A stretch of 12,368 nt of DNA from Bacteroides sp. CAG:530 (GTDB lineage: Bacteria > Bacteroidota > Bacteroidia > Bacteroidales > Bacteroidaceae): positions 1 through 12,368 of the forward strand of contig FR881212.1 of NCBI GenBank assembly GCA_000434735.1. The letters run 5' to 3'. Each line of letters starts with the position of its first letter. Within the stretch, counting starts at the first letter, position 1. The notes under the pieces are model-generated. The model ran no database searches and had not been told where the DNA came from. It saw nothing but the letters and a program-made list of their open reading frames with translations. Of the stretch, positions 1-8,240 are shown piece after piece. The position numbers and the translations under genes were made by a program.

Positions 1-277
1 TCCGTACTCACTTATTACTCAGCAGCCACTTGGTGGTAAGGCTCAGTTCGGTGGTCAGCGTTTCGGAGAAATGGAGGTTTGGGCAATCGAGGCATTCGGT
101 GCGGCTCATGTACTTCAGGAAATTCTGACAATCAAGTCTGATGATGTTGTAGGACGTTCTAAAGCTTATGAAGCAATCGTCAAAGGTGAACCTATGCCTA
201 CTCCGGGTATACCTGAATCTTTGAACGTATTGTTGCATGAATTGAGAGGTCTCTGCTTGAGCATCACATTAGAATAA
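1..277 (+). CDS. rpoB: RNA polymerase beta subunit, C-terminal end (partial)
   Basis: This is the 3' end of the beta subunit of DNA-directed RNA polymerase; the rest lies upstream of the window. Reading from base 2, the translation begins PYSLITQQPLGGKAQFGGQR and continues through FGEMEVWAIEAFGAAHVLQE, the strongly conserved C-terminal block of RpoB that packs against RpoC near the switch/clamp region. The stop is TAA at 275-277. About 91 residues are visible. It is followed after 31 bases by rpoC, the usual bacterial rpoBC arrangement, so the two are almost certainly cotranscribed. The ATG at 71 is an internal methionine, not a start. Nothing unusual is seen in the visible part. Confidence 0.97.
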   Translation, partial: PYSLITQQPLGGKAQFGGQRFGEMEVWAIEAFGAAHVLQEILTIKSDDVVGRSKAYEAIVKGEPMPTPGIPESLNVLLHELRGLCLSITLE

Positions 278-308
278 TATAACACTTCATATCTATAATA
301 TATAAAGT

Positions 309-3300
309 ATGGCTTTTAAAAAAGATACTAAGATAAAAAGTAATTTCTCCAAAATTACGATCGGACTGGCTTCGCCCGAAGAGATTCTTGAAAACTCTTA
401 TGGTGAAGTTTTGAAACCCGAAACCATCAATTACCGTACTTATAAGCCGGAACGTGACGGTTTGTTCTGCGAACGCATCTTCGGTCCGGTTAAAGATTAT
501 GAGTGCCATTGCGGTAAATACAAACGTATACGTTATAAAGGCATTGTCTGCGACCGATGCGGTGTAGAAGTGACCGAAAAGAAAGTACGTCGTGAACGTA
601 GTGGACACATTCAGTTGGTAGTGCCTGTAGCACACATCTGGTATTTCCGTTCTTTGCCTAATAAGATCGGTTACTTGCTTGGCTTGCCTACTAAGAAACT
701 CGATGCTGTTATTTACTATGAACGTTATGTAGTTATCCAGCCGGGTGTGAAAGCAGAAGACGGCGTTAGCCAGTACGATTTGCTTTCAGAAGAAGAATAC
801 TTGGATATTATCGATACACTTCCGAAAGATAACCAATATCTGGAAGATTCAGATCCTAACAAGTTCATCGCTAAGATGGGTGCAGAAGCAATCTACGATT
901 TGCTGACTCGCCTTGATTTGGATGCTCTTTCATATGAGTTGCGTCATAAGGCTAACAACGACTCTTCTCAGCAGCGTAAGAATGAGGCTTTGAAGCGTTT
1001 GCAGGTTGTTGAATCTTTCCGTGCTTCACGTGGACGCAACAAACCGGAGTGGATGATTGTACGTATCGTACCGGTTATTCCTCCTGAACTTCGTCCGTTG
1101 GTTCCGTTGGATGGTGGTCGTTTCGCAACTTCAGACTTGAACGATTTGTATCGTCGTGTTATCATCCGTAACAACCGTTTGAAACGTCTTATCGAAATAA
1201 AGGCTCCGGAAGTTATCTTGCGTAATGAAAAGCGTATGCTTCAGGAAGCTGTCGATTCATTGTTCGATAACTCTCGTAAATCGAGCGCAGTGAAGACCGA
1301 CGCTAACCGTCCTTTGAAGTCTCTTTCTGATAGCTTGAAAGGTAAGCAGGGACGTTTCCGTCAGAACTTGTTGGGTAAACGTGTCGACTACTCTGCACGT
1401 TCGGTTATCGTTGTAGGTCCTGAATTGAAGATGGGCGAATGCGGTATTCCTAAGTTGATGGCTGCAGAACTTTACAAACCGTTTATCATCCGTAAGTTGA
1501 TAGAACGCGGTATCGTTAAGACTGTTAAGTCGGCTAAGAAGATAGTAGACCGCAAGGAAGCTGTTATTTGGGATATCTTGGAACACGTAATGAAGGGTCA
1601 TCCGGTATTGTTGAACCGTGCGCCGACATTGCACCGTTTGGGTATCCAGGCATTCCAGCCTAAGATGATTGAAGGTAAGGCTATCCAGTTGCACCCGTTG
1701 GCATGTACAGCGTTCAACGCCGACTTCGACGGTGACCAGATGGCGGTTCACTTGCCTTTGAGTAATGAAGCTGTACTCGAAGCTCAGATGTTGATGCTTC
1801 AGTCACATAATATTTTGAACCCTGCTAATGGTGCGCCTATCACTGTGCCTGCGCAAGATATGGTACTTGGTTTGTATTATATCACCAAGTTGCGTAAGGG
1901 AGCCAAGGGTGAAGGCTTGATTTTCTACGGTCCAGAAGAAGCTTTGATTGCTTATAACGAAGGAAAGGTAGATATCCATGCCATTATCAGTGTTATTGCT
2001 GACGATGTAGACGAAAACGGAAACATCGTTAAGAAGATGATAAAGGAAACATCTGTAGGACGTATTATCGTTAACGAGATTGTGCCTGTAGAATGTGGTT
2101 ATCTCAATACCATTATTTCTAAGAAGTCTTTGCGCGACATCATCAGCGATGTTATCAAGACTGTTGGTGTGGCTCGTGCTTGCGAATTCCTTGACGGAAT
2201 CAAGAACTTAGGTTATCGCAAGGCGTTCGAAGGTGGTTTGTCGTTCAACTTGGGCGATATCATCATCCCGAAGGAAAAAGAAGAACTGGTTAAGCGTGGT
2301 AACGAAGAAATCGAACAGATCATGATGAACTATAACATGGGTTTCATCACCGACAACGAACGTTACAACCAGGTTATCGATACTTGGACACACGTAAACA
2401 GCGACCTTTCGGATATTCTTTATAAGACTATTAAGAACGACGACCAAGGTTTCAACTCAGTATTTATGATGCTTGACTCTGGAGCCCGTGGTTCTAAAGA
2501 ACAGATCCGTCAGTTGTCTGGTATGCGTGGTTTGATGGCGAAACCGCAGAAAGCCGGTGCCGAAGGTGGTCAGATTATTGAAAACCCGATTCTTTCAAAC
2601 TTTAAGGAAGGTTTGTCAGTGTTGGAGTACTTTATCTCTACCCACGGTGCTCGTAAGGGTTTGGCCGATACTGCGTTGAAGACTGCCGATGCCGGATATT
2701 TGACTCGTCGTCTTGTCGATGTATCGCACGACGTTATCATTAACGAAGAAGACTGTGGAACATTGCGTGGCTTGGTTTGTACAGCGTTGAAGAACAACGA
2801 CGAAGTTATCGCTACTCTGTATGAACGTATCTTGGGTCGTGTATCAGTTCATGATGTAATACATCCTACCACTGGTAAGCTGATTGTTGCTTCCGGTGAG
2901 GAAATTACAGAACCTATTGCACAGGAAATCGAAGATTCTCCTATCGAAAGCGTTGAAATACGTTCGGTATTGACTTGTGAATCTAAGAAGGGTGTTTGTG
3001 CTAAGTGTTACGGACGTAACCTTGCTTCTAGCCGTATGGTTCAGAAGGGTGAAGCTGTGGGTGTCATCGCTGCACAGTCTATCGGTGAGCCGGGTACACA
3101 GTTGACATTGCGTACATTCCACGCCGGTGGTATCGCTGGTAACATGGCTGCTAATGCAAGTATCGTTGCCAAGAATGATGCTCGTCTGGAATTCGAGGAA
3201 TTGCGTACTGTAGATGCTGTTGAAGAAACAGGCGAACCGGTTAAGATTGTTGTTGGACGTTTGGCCGAACTTCGTTTCATCGACGTAAATACAGGTATCA

Positions 3301-4595
3301 TCCTTTCTACTCACAACGTACCTTACGGTTCTAAGTTGTACGCTTCAGACGGTGAGGTTGTTGAAAAGGGTAAGCTTATCGCTAAGTGGGACCCGTTCAA
3401 CGCCGTTATCTGTACCGAAGTTGCCGGTAAGATTGAATTTGAATCGGTAATCGAGAACGTAACATATAAGGTGGAATCTGACGAAGCCACTGGTTTGCGT
3501 GAAATCATCATCACTGAATCTAAGGACAAGAACCGTATCCCGTCATTGCATATCCTTGACGAAAACGGAAATGTGTTGCGTACTTACAACTTGCCGGTAG
3601 GTGGTCACGTAGTAGTAGAAGACAAGCAGATTGCTAAGGCTGGTGACATCTTGGTTAAGATACCGCGTGCCGTAGGTAAGGCAGGTGATATCACCGGTGG
3701 TCTTCCACGTGTAACCGAATTGTTCGAGGCTCGTAACCCGTCTAACCCTGCAGTGGTTTCTGAAATCGATGGTGAAATTACAATGGGTAAGATTAAACGT
3801 GGTAACCGTGAGATCATCGTTACTTCTAAGACTGGCGATGTGAAGAAGTACTTGGTTGCTTTGTCTAAGCAGATTCTTGTTCAGGAGAACGACTACGTAC
3901 GTGCTGGTACTCCGTTGTCAGACGGTGCTATTACTCCGGCCGACATCTTGGCCATCAAGGGTCCTACTGCCGTACAGGAATACATCGTTAACGAAATTCA
4001 GGACGTATACCGTTTGCAGGGTGTGAAGATTAACGATAAGCACTTCGAGATCATCGTTCGTCAGATGATGCGTAAGGTTCAGATTGATGAACCGGGTGAT
4101 ACTCGCTTCTTGGAACAGCAGACAGTAGACCGTTTGGACTTCAACGAAGAAAACGACCGTGTATGGGGTAAGAAGGTAGTTGTTGACGCTGGCGATTCTC
4201 AGAACTTGCAGCCGGGTCAGATTGTAACAGCTCGTAAGTTGCGCGATGAAAACAGTATGTTGAAACGCCGTGACTTGAAGCCGGTAGAGGTTCGCGACGC
4301 TGTTCCTGCTACTTCAACTCAGATTCTGCAGGGTATTACACGTGCCGCATTGCAGACTTCAAGCTTCATGTCGGCTGCATCATTCCAGGAAACCACTAAG
4401 GTATTGAATGAAGCTGCTATCAACGGTAAGGTTGACAAGTTGGAAGGTATGAAGGAAAACGTTATCTGCGGTCACTTGATTCCTGCCGGTACTGGTCAGC
4501 GTGAGTTCGAGAAGATTATTGTTGGTTCTAAAGAAGAATACGATCGTATCTTGGCTAACCGCAAGAATGTACTCGATTATAGCGACGTAGAATAA
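309..4595 (+). CDS. rpoC: DNA-directed RNA polymerase subunit beta'
   Basis: This is the complete, 1428-residue catalytic beta' subunit of RNA polymerase. The N-terminal zinc site has Cys66, Cys68, Cys81 and Cys84 (CHCGKY ... CDRCG). The active-site magnesium loop NADFDGDQM starts at residue 470, with Asp472, Asp474 and Asp476 as the metal ligands. The second zinc site uses Cys816, Cys890, Cys897 and Cys900. The trigger-loop region is intact (GEPGTQLTLRTFHAGG, about 926-941, including Arg935 and His938). Length and motif spacing are normal for Bacteroidetes, and no insertion, frameshift or missing key residue was seen. The ATG at 309 gives the expected N-terminus (MAFKKDTKIK). No clear ribosome binding site precedes it, which is normal in this phylum. 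It is cotranscribed with rpoB and followed by a strong terminator. Confidence 0.99.
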   Translation: MAFKKDTKIKSNFSKITIGLASPEEILENSYGEVLKPETINYRTYKPERDGLFCERIFGPVKDYECHCGKYKRIRYKGIVCDRCGVEVTEKKVRRERSGHIQLVVPVAHIWYFRSLPNKIGYLLGLPTKKLDAVIYYERYVVIQPGVKAEDGVSQYDLLSEEEYLDIIDTLPKDNQYLEDSDPNKFIAKMGAEAIYDLLTRLDLDALSYELRHKANNDSSQQRKNEALKRLQVVESFRASRGRNKPEWMIVRIVPVIPPELRPLVPLDGGRFATSDLNDLYRRVIIRNNRLKRLIEIKAPEVILRNEKRMLQEAVDSLFDNSRKSSAVKTDANRPLKSLSDSLKGKQGRFRQNLLGKRVDYSARSVIVVGPELKMGECGIPKLMAAELYKPFIIRKLIERGIVKTVKSAKKIVDRKEAVIWDILEHVMKGHPVLLNRAPTLHRLGIQAFQPKMIEGKAIQLHPLACTAFNADFDGDQMAVHLPLSNEAVLEAQMLMLQSHNILNPANGAPITVPAQDMVLGLYYITKLRKGAKGEGLIFYGPEEALIAYNEGKVDIHAIISVIADDVDENGNIVKKMIKETSVGRIIVNEIVPVECGYLNTIISKKSLRDIISDVIKTVGVARACEFLDGIKNLGYRKAFEGGLSFNLGDIIIPKEKEELVKRGNEEIEQIMMNYNMGFITDNERYNQVIDTWTHVNSDLSDILYKTIKNDDQGFNSVFMMLDSGARGSKEQIRQLSGMRGLMAKPQKAGAEGGQIIENPILSNFKEGLSVLEYFISTHGARKGLADTALKTADAGYLTRRLVDVSHDVIINEEDCGTLRGLVCTALKNNDEVIATLYERILGRVSVHDVIHPTTGKLIVASGEEITEPIAQEIEDSPIESVEIRSVLTCESKKGVCAKCYGRNLASSRMVQKGEAVGVIAAQSIGEPGTQLTLRTFHAGGIAGNMAANASIVAKNDARLEFEELRTVDAVEETGEPVKIVVGRLAELRFIDVNTGIILSTHNVPYGSKLYASDGEVVEKGKLIAKWDPFNAVICTEVAGKIEFESVIENVTYKVESDEATGLREIIITESKDKNRIPSLHILDENGNVLRTYNLPVGGHVVVEDKQIAKAGDILVKIPRAVGKAGDITGGLPRVTELFEARNPSNPAVVSEIDGEITMGKIKRGNREIIVTSKTGDVKKYLVALSKQILVQENDYVRAGTPLSDGAITPADILAIKGPTAVQEYIVNEIQDVYRLQGVKINDKHFEIIVRQMMRKVQIDEPGDTRFLEQQTVDRLDFNEENDRVWGKKVVVDAGDSQNLQPGQIVTARKLRDENSMLKRRDLKPVEVRDAVPATSTQILQGITRAALQTSSFMSAASFQETTKVLNEAAINGKVDKLEGMKENVICGHLIPAGTGQREFEKIIVGSKEEYDRILANRKNVLDYSDVE

Positions 4596-4641
4596 TTATT
4601 TCATCCGCATAGGATGTAGATAATACATAAATCATTTAAGG

Positions 4642-4680
4642 GTGCCATTCTCTTCTGATAGGGGATGGCACTTTTTTTTT
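4642..4680 (+). terminator. Intrinsic terminator of rpoBC
   Basis: An 11-bp stem GTGCCATTCTC (4642-4652) pairs with GGGGATGGCAC (4661-4671), with two G-T wobbles and an 8-base loop. It is followed by nine T residues (4672-4680) and, after GTC, seven more. It lies 46 bases after the rpoC stop and should separate rpoBC from the riboswitch operon. Confidence 0.92.
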
Positions 4681-4687
4681 GTCTTTT

Positions 4688-4720
4688 TTTGCATATACAT
4701 ATATAAAATCCCTATCTTTG
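4688..4720 (+). promoter_or_regulatory. Bacteroidetes-type promoter for the cobalamin operon
   Basis: TTTG at 4688-4691 (-33 element) and TATCTTTG at 4713-4720 (a full match to TAnnTTTG, the -7 element) are 21 bp apart, within the normal range for the primary sigma factor of Bacteroidetes. Transcription would start a few bases after 4720, just before the riboswitch. The -33 element sits in the second T-run behind the rpoC terminator, so the two transcription units are packed tightly. Confidence 0.8.
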
Positions 4721-4728
4721 TGCTGTTA

Positions 4729-4902
4729 ATGGTGTCCAAGATAACATGACTTTCTGCCGGACTTAATAGGGAATTCGGTGAAAATCCGAAACAGTACCCG
4801 CTGCTGTATGTTTCATTTGTAAAAGGCCATTGCATTCTTTTAGCCACTGATATTTGTTTGTCGGGAAGGCGCAACGGTTGAGACGAGTCAGAAGACCTGC
4901 CA
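4729..4902 (+). ncRNA. Cobalamin (vitamin B12) riboswitch
   Basis: The conserved blocks of the adenosylcobalamin-family riboswitch appear in order: GGTGTC (4731-4736), CGGTGAAAATCCG (4776-4788), ACAGTACCCGCTGCTGT (4791-4807), GCCACTG (4843-4849), CGGGAAGGC (4862-4870) and the B12 box GAGTCAGAAGACCTGCC (4885-4901). These form the cobalamin-binding core. The riboswitch ends about 137 bases before the btuB start, leaving room for an expression platform. No GC-rich stem directly in front of the T-run at 4980-4987 is evident, so control of translation seems more likely than early termination. The call rests on recognised blocks; a covariance-model search was not possible here. Confidence 0.95.
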
Positions 4903-5038
4903 ACAACATGCGTTGCTAAGCAACGTTTCAGTAACCTCCGGGAGGTGGGGTATTGCTGACGAAATATGCGATGTGATTCTTTTTTTTCGTTCCATTTCAA
5001 TCAGTGACGTCTTTATCTTCCGGGAAAAACGAGTAATA
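4903..5038 (+). promoter_or_regulatory. Riboswitch expression platform / btuB 5' leader
   Basis: This leader between the B12 box and the btuB start holds two hairpins. One is CGTTGC-TAA-GCAACG (4911-4925). The second is centred on ACCTC-CGG-GAGGT (4934-4946) and can be extended by CAGTAA/TTGCTG (4929-4934 with 4952-4957, one wobble pair). A run of eight T lies at 4980-4987. The GCAACG of the first hairpin also occurs inside the riboswitch core at 4871-4876, so CGTTGC has two possible partners. That is what an on/off switching element would show, though the folding is inferred. No strong ribosome binding site precedes the ATG at 5039. Confidence 0.6.
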
Positions 5039-7072
5039 ATGAACAGACTTTTTTTATTTCTCTTGTTTCTCCTGCAGGGCACTATGGCTGCATTGTCTCA
5101 GCCGGTGTCGCATACCGCTTGGACCGATACTTTGAAAGAGGTTGTCGTAACGGCGCGTGCCATTCGTGAGGTAATTCCCGCCCAGTCTTTGTCGGGTAAG
5201 CAACTGAAGAGCCTTTCTTCTAATTCGGTGGCGGATGCCCTTCGATATTTTTCGGGAGTTCAGGTAAAAGACTACGGAGGTGTAGGAGGCCTTAAGACTA
5301 TTAACATCCGCAGTATGGGTAGTCAGCACGTAGGAGTGTTCTATGATGGTATGCAGATAGGAAACGCTCAAAACGGAACAGTCGATTTGGGTAAGTTCTC
5401 GATGGATAATATGGAGGTACTTTCTGTATATAACGGTCAGAAGAGTACCACGTTTCAGACGGCTAAAGATTTTGCTTCCGCTTCGGCACTTTATATGGTG
5501 TCTCGTCGTCCGGTGTTCGATGACAAAGATTATAACCTTACCTTTAAGTTGAAGGGCGGCTCGTTCGATGTTATCAACTTCTCTACGCTTTACGAGCATA
5601 AGTTGTCCGAAACCTTATCGGCATCTGCCAATGTTGAGGTGCTCAATACGTCGGGTAAATATAAATACCGTTATTCTAAGATGGGTGGTTACGATACTAC
5701 CGAGGTTCGACGTAACGGTGATGTCTTCTTCACTCGTGCCGAAGCCGGATTATTCGGCAAAACACAATCTACCGAATGGTTGCTTAAAGGCTATTTCTAT
5801 TATTCAAAGAGGGGATACCCCGGAGCAGCGGTGAAGAAAGCCTATCAGATATCTTTGCTAAACGAGGATAGACAGACCGACCGCAACTATTTTGTACAAG
5901 GTTCTTTTACGCATCAGTTCTCTTCTTTCTATCATTTGATGCTGAAAGCCAAGTATGCCAAGGATTATATGAATTACTATATGCCGCCAACGTCTACGGT
6001 CAAGTCGGCCGACGACCGCTATTGGCAGCAAGAGGCATATGCCTCGGTATCTAATCTGTTTAAGTTGACTAAGGAATGGTCTGTCAATTGGGCAACCGAT
6101 TTTCAATGGAATCGATTGGAAGCTGATGGCTCTGAGATATTGAACGCTAACTTCATCCAACCACGTCGATACACGGCATTATCTGCTTTGTCTACATCGG
6201 TAGACTTCCCATTCGGACTGAGTGCACAAGGTAGCGTGCTGTTTACTTATGTTCACGATAAAGGAAATGGCAAGACTGCGGCTGCCCCCGATAAGCATGT
6301 ATTTACTCCGTCGGTTCTGTTATCGTATAAGCCATGGAAAGACCAAGGTCTACAGTTCCGCGCTTTCTATAAAAAGATATTCCGCTTGCCAACATTCAAC
6401 GATCTTTATTATGTGCAGATGGGCAATCGCTCATTGCGTCCGGAGTATACCAATCAATATGATTTGGGTATGTCATATAACTCCAGATTCGAAAGCACAT
6501 GGTTTAAGGGAATCAGTCTGGCTGCCGACGGATATTATAATACCGTTACCGATAAGATTATCGCCACCCCTACATCAAACCAGTTGGTGTGGACCATGCT
6601 CAATTTGGGTTATGTAAAGATACATGGCATCGATGTGAATGTCACTCCCCAGTTCCGTTTTGGTAATGTCGATATTACTCCACGCTTGTCGTATACATGG
6701 CAGATAGCCCGCGACTATACAGAGAGTAAGAAAAACACCTTGGGTGATGTCAACACTTATGGTGACCAGATACCCTATGTGCCTAAGCACAGCTGCACGG
6801 TAGCGTTGGCTTGTGGTTATAATGGATGGAGTCTGCACTACAGCTTTATCTATACAGGCGAGCGATACATGCTTGGCGGAAATATTCCCGTCAACAGGAT
6901 AGTACCTTGGTATACACACGATATGTCAATATCGAAACCATTTCAGTTGGGAACAGTCCGTATGAATGCTACAGCCGAAATCAATAACATATTCAATCAG
7001 CAGTATGAGGTAGTTAAGTGGTACCCTATGCCTGGCACTAATTTTAAAATCAGTTTAAGCGTTACGATATGA
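5039..7072 (+). CDS. btuB: TonB-dependent outer-membrane cobalamin transporter, BtuB type
   Basis: This 677-residue outer-membrane beta-barrel transporter is predicted to import vitamin B12 and related corrinoids using energy passed on by TonB. It has a signal peptide (MNRLFLFLLFLLQG..., about 1-21), a TonB box (EVVVTA, 34-39), a plug domain (about 40-150, including SVADALRYFSGVQVKDYGG and a DGMQIG stretch) and a long beta-barrel. It ends in NNIFNQQYEVVKWYPMPG and a final beta-strand. The N-terminal carboxypeptidase-like domain of SusC proteins is absent, and the size is that of BtuB-like receptors. The reading frame stays open upstream to 4913, inside the leader, but the ATG at 5039 is chosen because a signal peptide starts there. 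Substrate assignment rests mainly on the riboswitch and on the BtuG-like gene that overlaps its stop by ATGA. Confidence 0.9.
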   Translation: MNRLFLFLLFLLQGTMAALSQPVSHTAWTDTLKEVVVTARAIREVIPAQSLSGKQLKSLSSNSVADALRYFSGVQVKDYGGVGGLKTINIRSMGSQHVGVFYDGMQIGNAQNGTVDLGKFSMDNMEVLSVYNGQKSTTFQTAKDFASASALYMVSRRPVFDDKDYNLTFKLKGGSFDVINFSTLYEHKLSETLSASANVEVLNTSGKYKYRYSKMGGYDTTEVRRNGDVFFTRAEAGLFGKTQSTEWLLKGYFYYSKRGYPGAAVKKAYQISLLNEDRQTDRNYFVQGSFTHQFSSFYHLMLKAKYAKDYMNYYMPPTSTVKSADDRYWQQEAYASVSNLFKLTKEWSVNWATDFQWNRLEADGSEILNANFIQPRRYTALSALSTSVDFPFGLSAQGSVLFTYVHDKGNGKTAAAPDKHVFTPSVLLSYKPWKDQGLQFRAFYKKIFRLPTFNDLYYVQMGNRSLRPEYTNQYDLGMSYNSRFESTWFKGISLAADGYYNTVTDKIIATPTSNQLVWTMLNLGYVKIHGIDVNVTPQFRFGNVDITPRLSYTWQIARDYTESKKNTLGDVNTYGDQIPYVPKHSCTVALACGYNGWSLHYSFIYTGERYMLGGNIPVNRIVPWYTHDMSISKPFQLGTVRMNATAEINNIFNQQYEVVKWYPMPGTNFKISLSVTI

Positions 7073-8226
7073 AAATAAGACATTATATATTGAGTCTATG
7101 TGCCGCACTGATGGCTTTGGTATCGTGCGACCGTACCGAGTTTGTGTTGCCTGCCGAAGGAGTGCTGGTCAATCTGCAAGAAAAAGTGTCGGGAGGCATT
7201 TGTGGCATGTATCTTCTAAACGAAGGAAACATGGGTAGCAACAAGGCTTCTATCGACTATTACGATTATACCACCGGATATTATTACCGAAATATTTACG
7301 GACAGATGAACCCCACTGAGGTGAAAGACCTTGGCGATGTGGGAAACGATATAAAGATTTTCGGCGATAAACTATGGGCTGTTATCAATTGTTCTAACTA
7401 TGTAGAGGTAATGGATGTGGCTACTGCACGTCATCTTGCAAAAATAGCTATACCAAATTGCCGCTATCTGGCGTACGATGGTAGCTATGTATATGTAAGC
7501 TCGTATGCCGGTCCGGTGCAGATAAACCAAAATGCCCGTATCGGTTATGTGGCGAAGATAGACCCTTCTACATACGAAATTGTTGGTACTGTCACTGTCG
7601 GTTATCAACCCGAAGAAATGGCGATAGTGGGTAATAAGTTGTATGTAGCTAATTCGGGCGGCTACCGTGTGCCAAATTACGACCGTACCGTATCGGTCAT
7701 CAATCTGACTACATTTCAAGAGATGTATAAGATAGATGTCGATATCAACCTCCATAGGGTAGAACCCGATAACTACGGAAATCTGTATGTGTCTTCGCGC
7801 GGAGATTACTATAATATCCCGTCAAAGACTTATATAATCGACACCGAGACAGATAAAGTTACCGATGTGTTAGAGGATTTACCCAATAGCAATATGACAT
7901 TGTGCGGCGACTCCTTATATGTATATAGCACAGACTTCAGTTATATCACAGAAAGTTGGACGATAGCTTATGCTATACTCGATACTCGTACCAAACAGGT
8001 TGTTACACGACACTTTATAACAGATGGCACCGATAACCAGATAGAAGTGCCATACGGAATAGCTGTACACCCGGTGACTAAAGAGTTCTTTGTAACCGAT
8101 GCAAAAGACTATGTAAGTCCGGGAGTACTGATTTGTTTCAGTCCCGACGGAAAGAAAAAGTGGTCGGTCACCACAGGCGATATTCCCGCTCACATGGTAT
8201 TTACAGATAAACCGTTTATAAATTAA
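7069..8226 (+). CDS. btuG: BtuG-like B12-binding surface lipoprotein (YncE-type beta-propeller)
   Basis: This 385-residue lipoprotein has a signal peptide with lipobox LVSC (Cys20) followed by acidic residues, as in surface-exposed Bacteroides lipoproteins. The body is a series of propeller blades: KLWAVINCSNYVEVMDVATA (101-120), YVYVSSYAG with YVAKIDPSTYEIVGTVTVG, GNKLYVANSGG with VSVINLTTFQ, GNLYVSSRGDYY with TYIIDTETDKV, and a closing GIAVHPVTKEFFVTDA with SPDGKKKW. This repeat style belongs to the DUF5074/YncE family. In Bacteroides thetaiotaomicron, BtuG binds cobalamin very tightly and caps BtuB as a hinged lid. The ATG overlaps the btuB stop (ATGA), suggesting translational coupling and matched amounts of the two partners. 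Function is inferred from family, fold and context; residues contacting B12 cannot be named from sequence alone. Confidence 0.87.
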   Translation: MKIRHYILSLCAALMALVSCDRTEFVLPAEGVLVNLQEKVSGGICGMYLLNEGNMGSNKASIDYYDYTTGYYYRNIYGQMNPTEVKDLGDVGNDIKIFGDKLWAVINCSNYVEVMDVATARHLAKIAIPNCRYLAYDGSYVYVSSYAGPVQINQNARIGYVAKIDPSTYEIVGTVTVGYQPEEMAIVGNKLYVANSGGYRVPNYDRTVSVINLTTFQEMYKIDVDINLHRVEPDNYGNLYVSSRGDYYNIPSKTYIIDTETDKVTDVLEDLPNSNMTLCGDSLYVYSTDFSYITESWTIAYAILDTRTKQVVTRHFITDGTDNQIEVPYGIAVHPVTKEFFVTDAKDYVSPGVLICFSPDGKKKWSVTTGDIPAHMVFTDKPFIN

Positions 8227-8240
8227 AATAAATAAGAGAA

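Noticed and set aside
1257..1751. Long open frames on the minus strand within rpoC
   Set aside because: They lie opposite highly conserved beta' coding sequence, have no recognisable domains, and are explained by its codon bias.
4632..5000. Open frame of 122 codons on the minus strand
   Set aside because: It covers the rpoC terminator, the promoter and the riboswitch, and its translation shows no domain or signal; it is a by-product of the RNA structure.
4913..5038. N-terminal extension of btuB using an upstream TTG or GTG start
   Set aside because: It would begin inside the riboswitch leader hairpin and bury the signal peptide that starts cleanly at the ATG at 5039.
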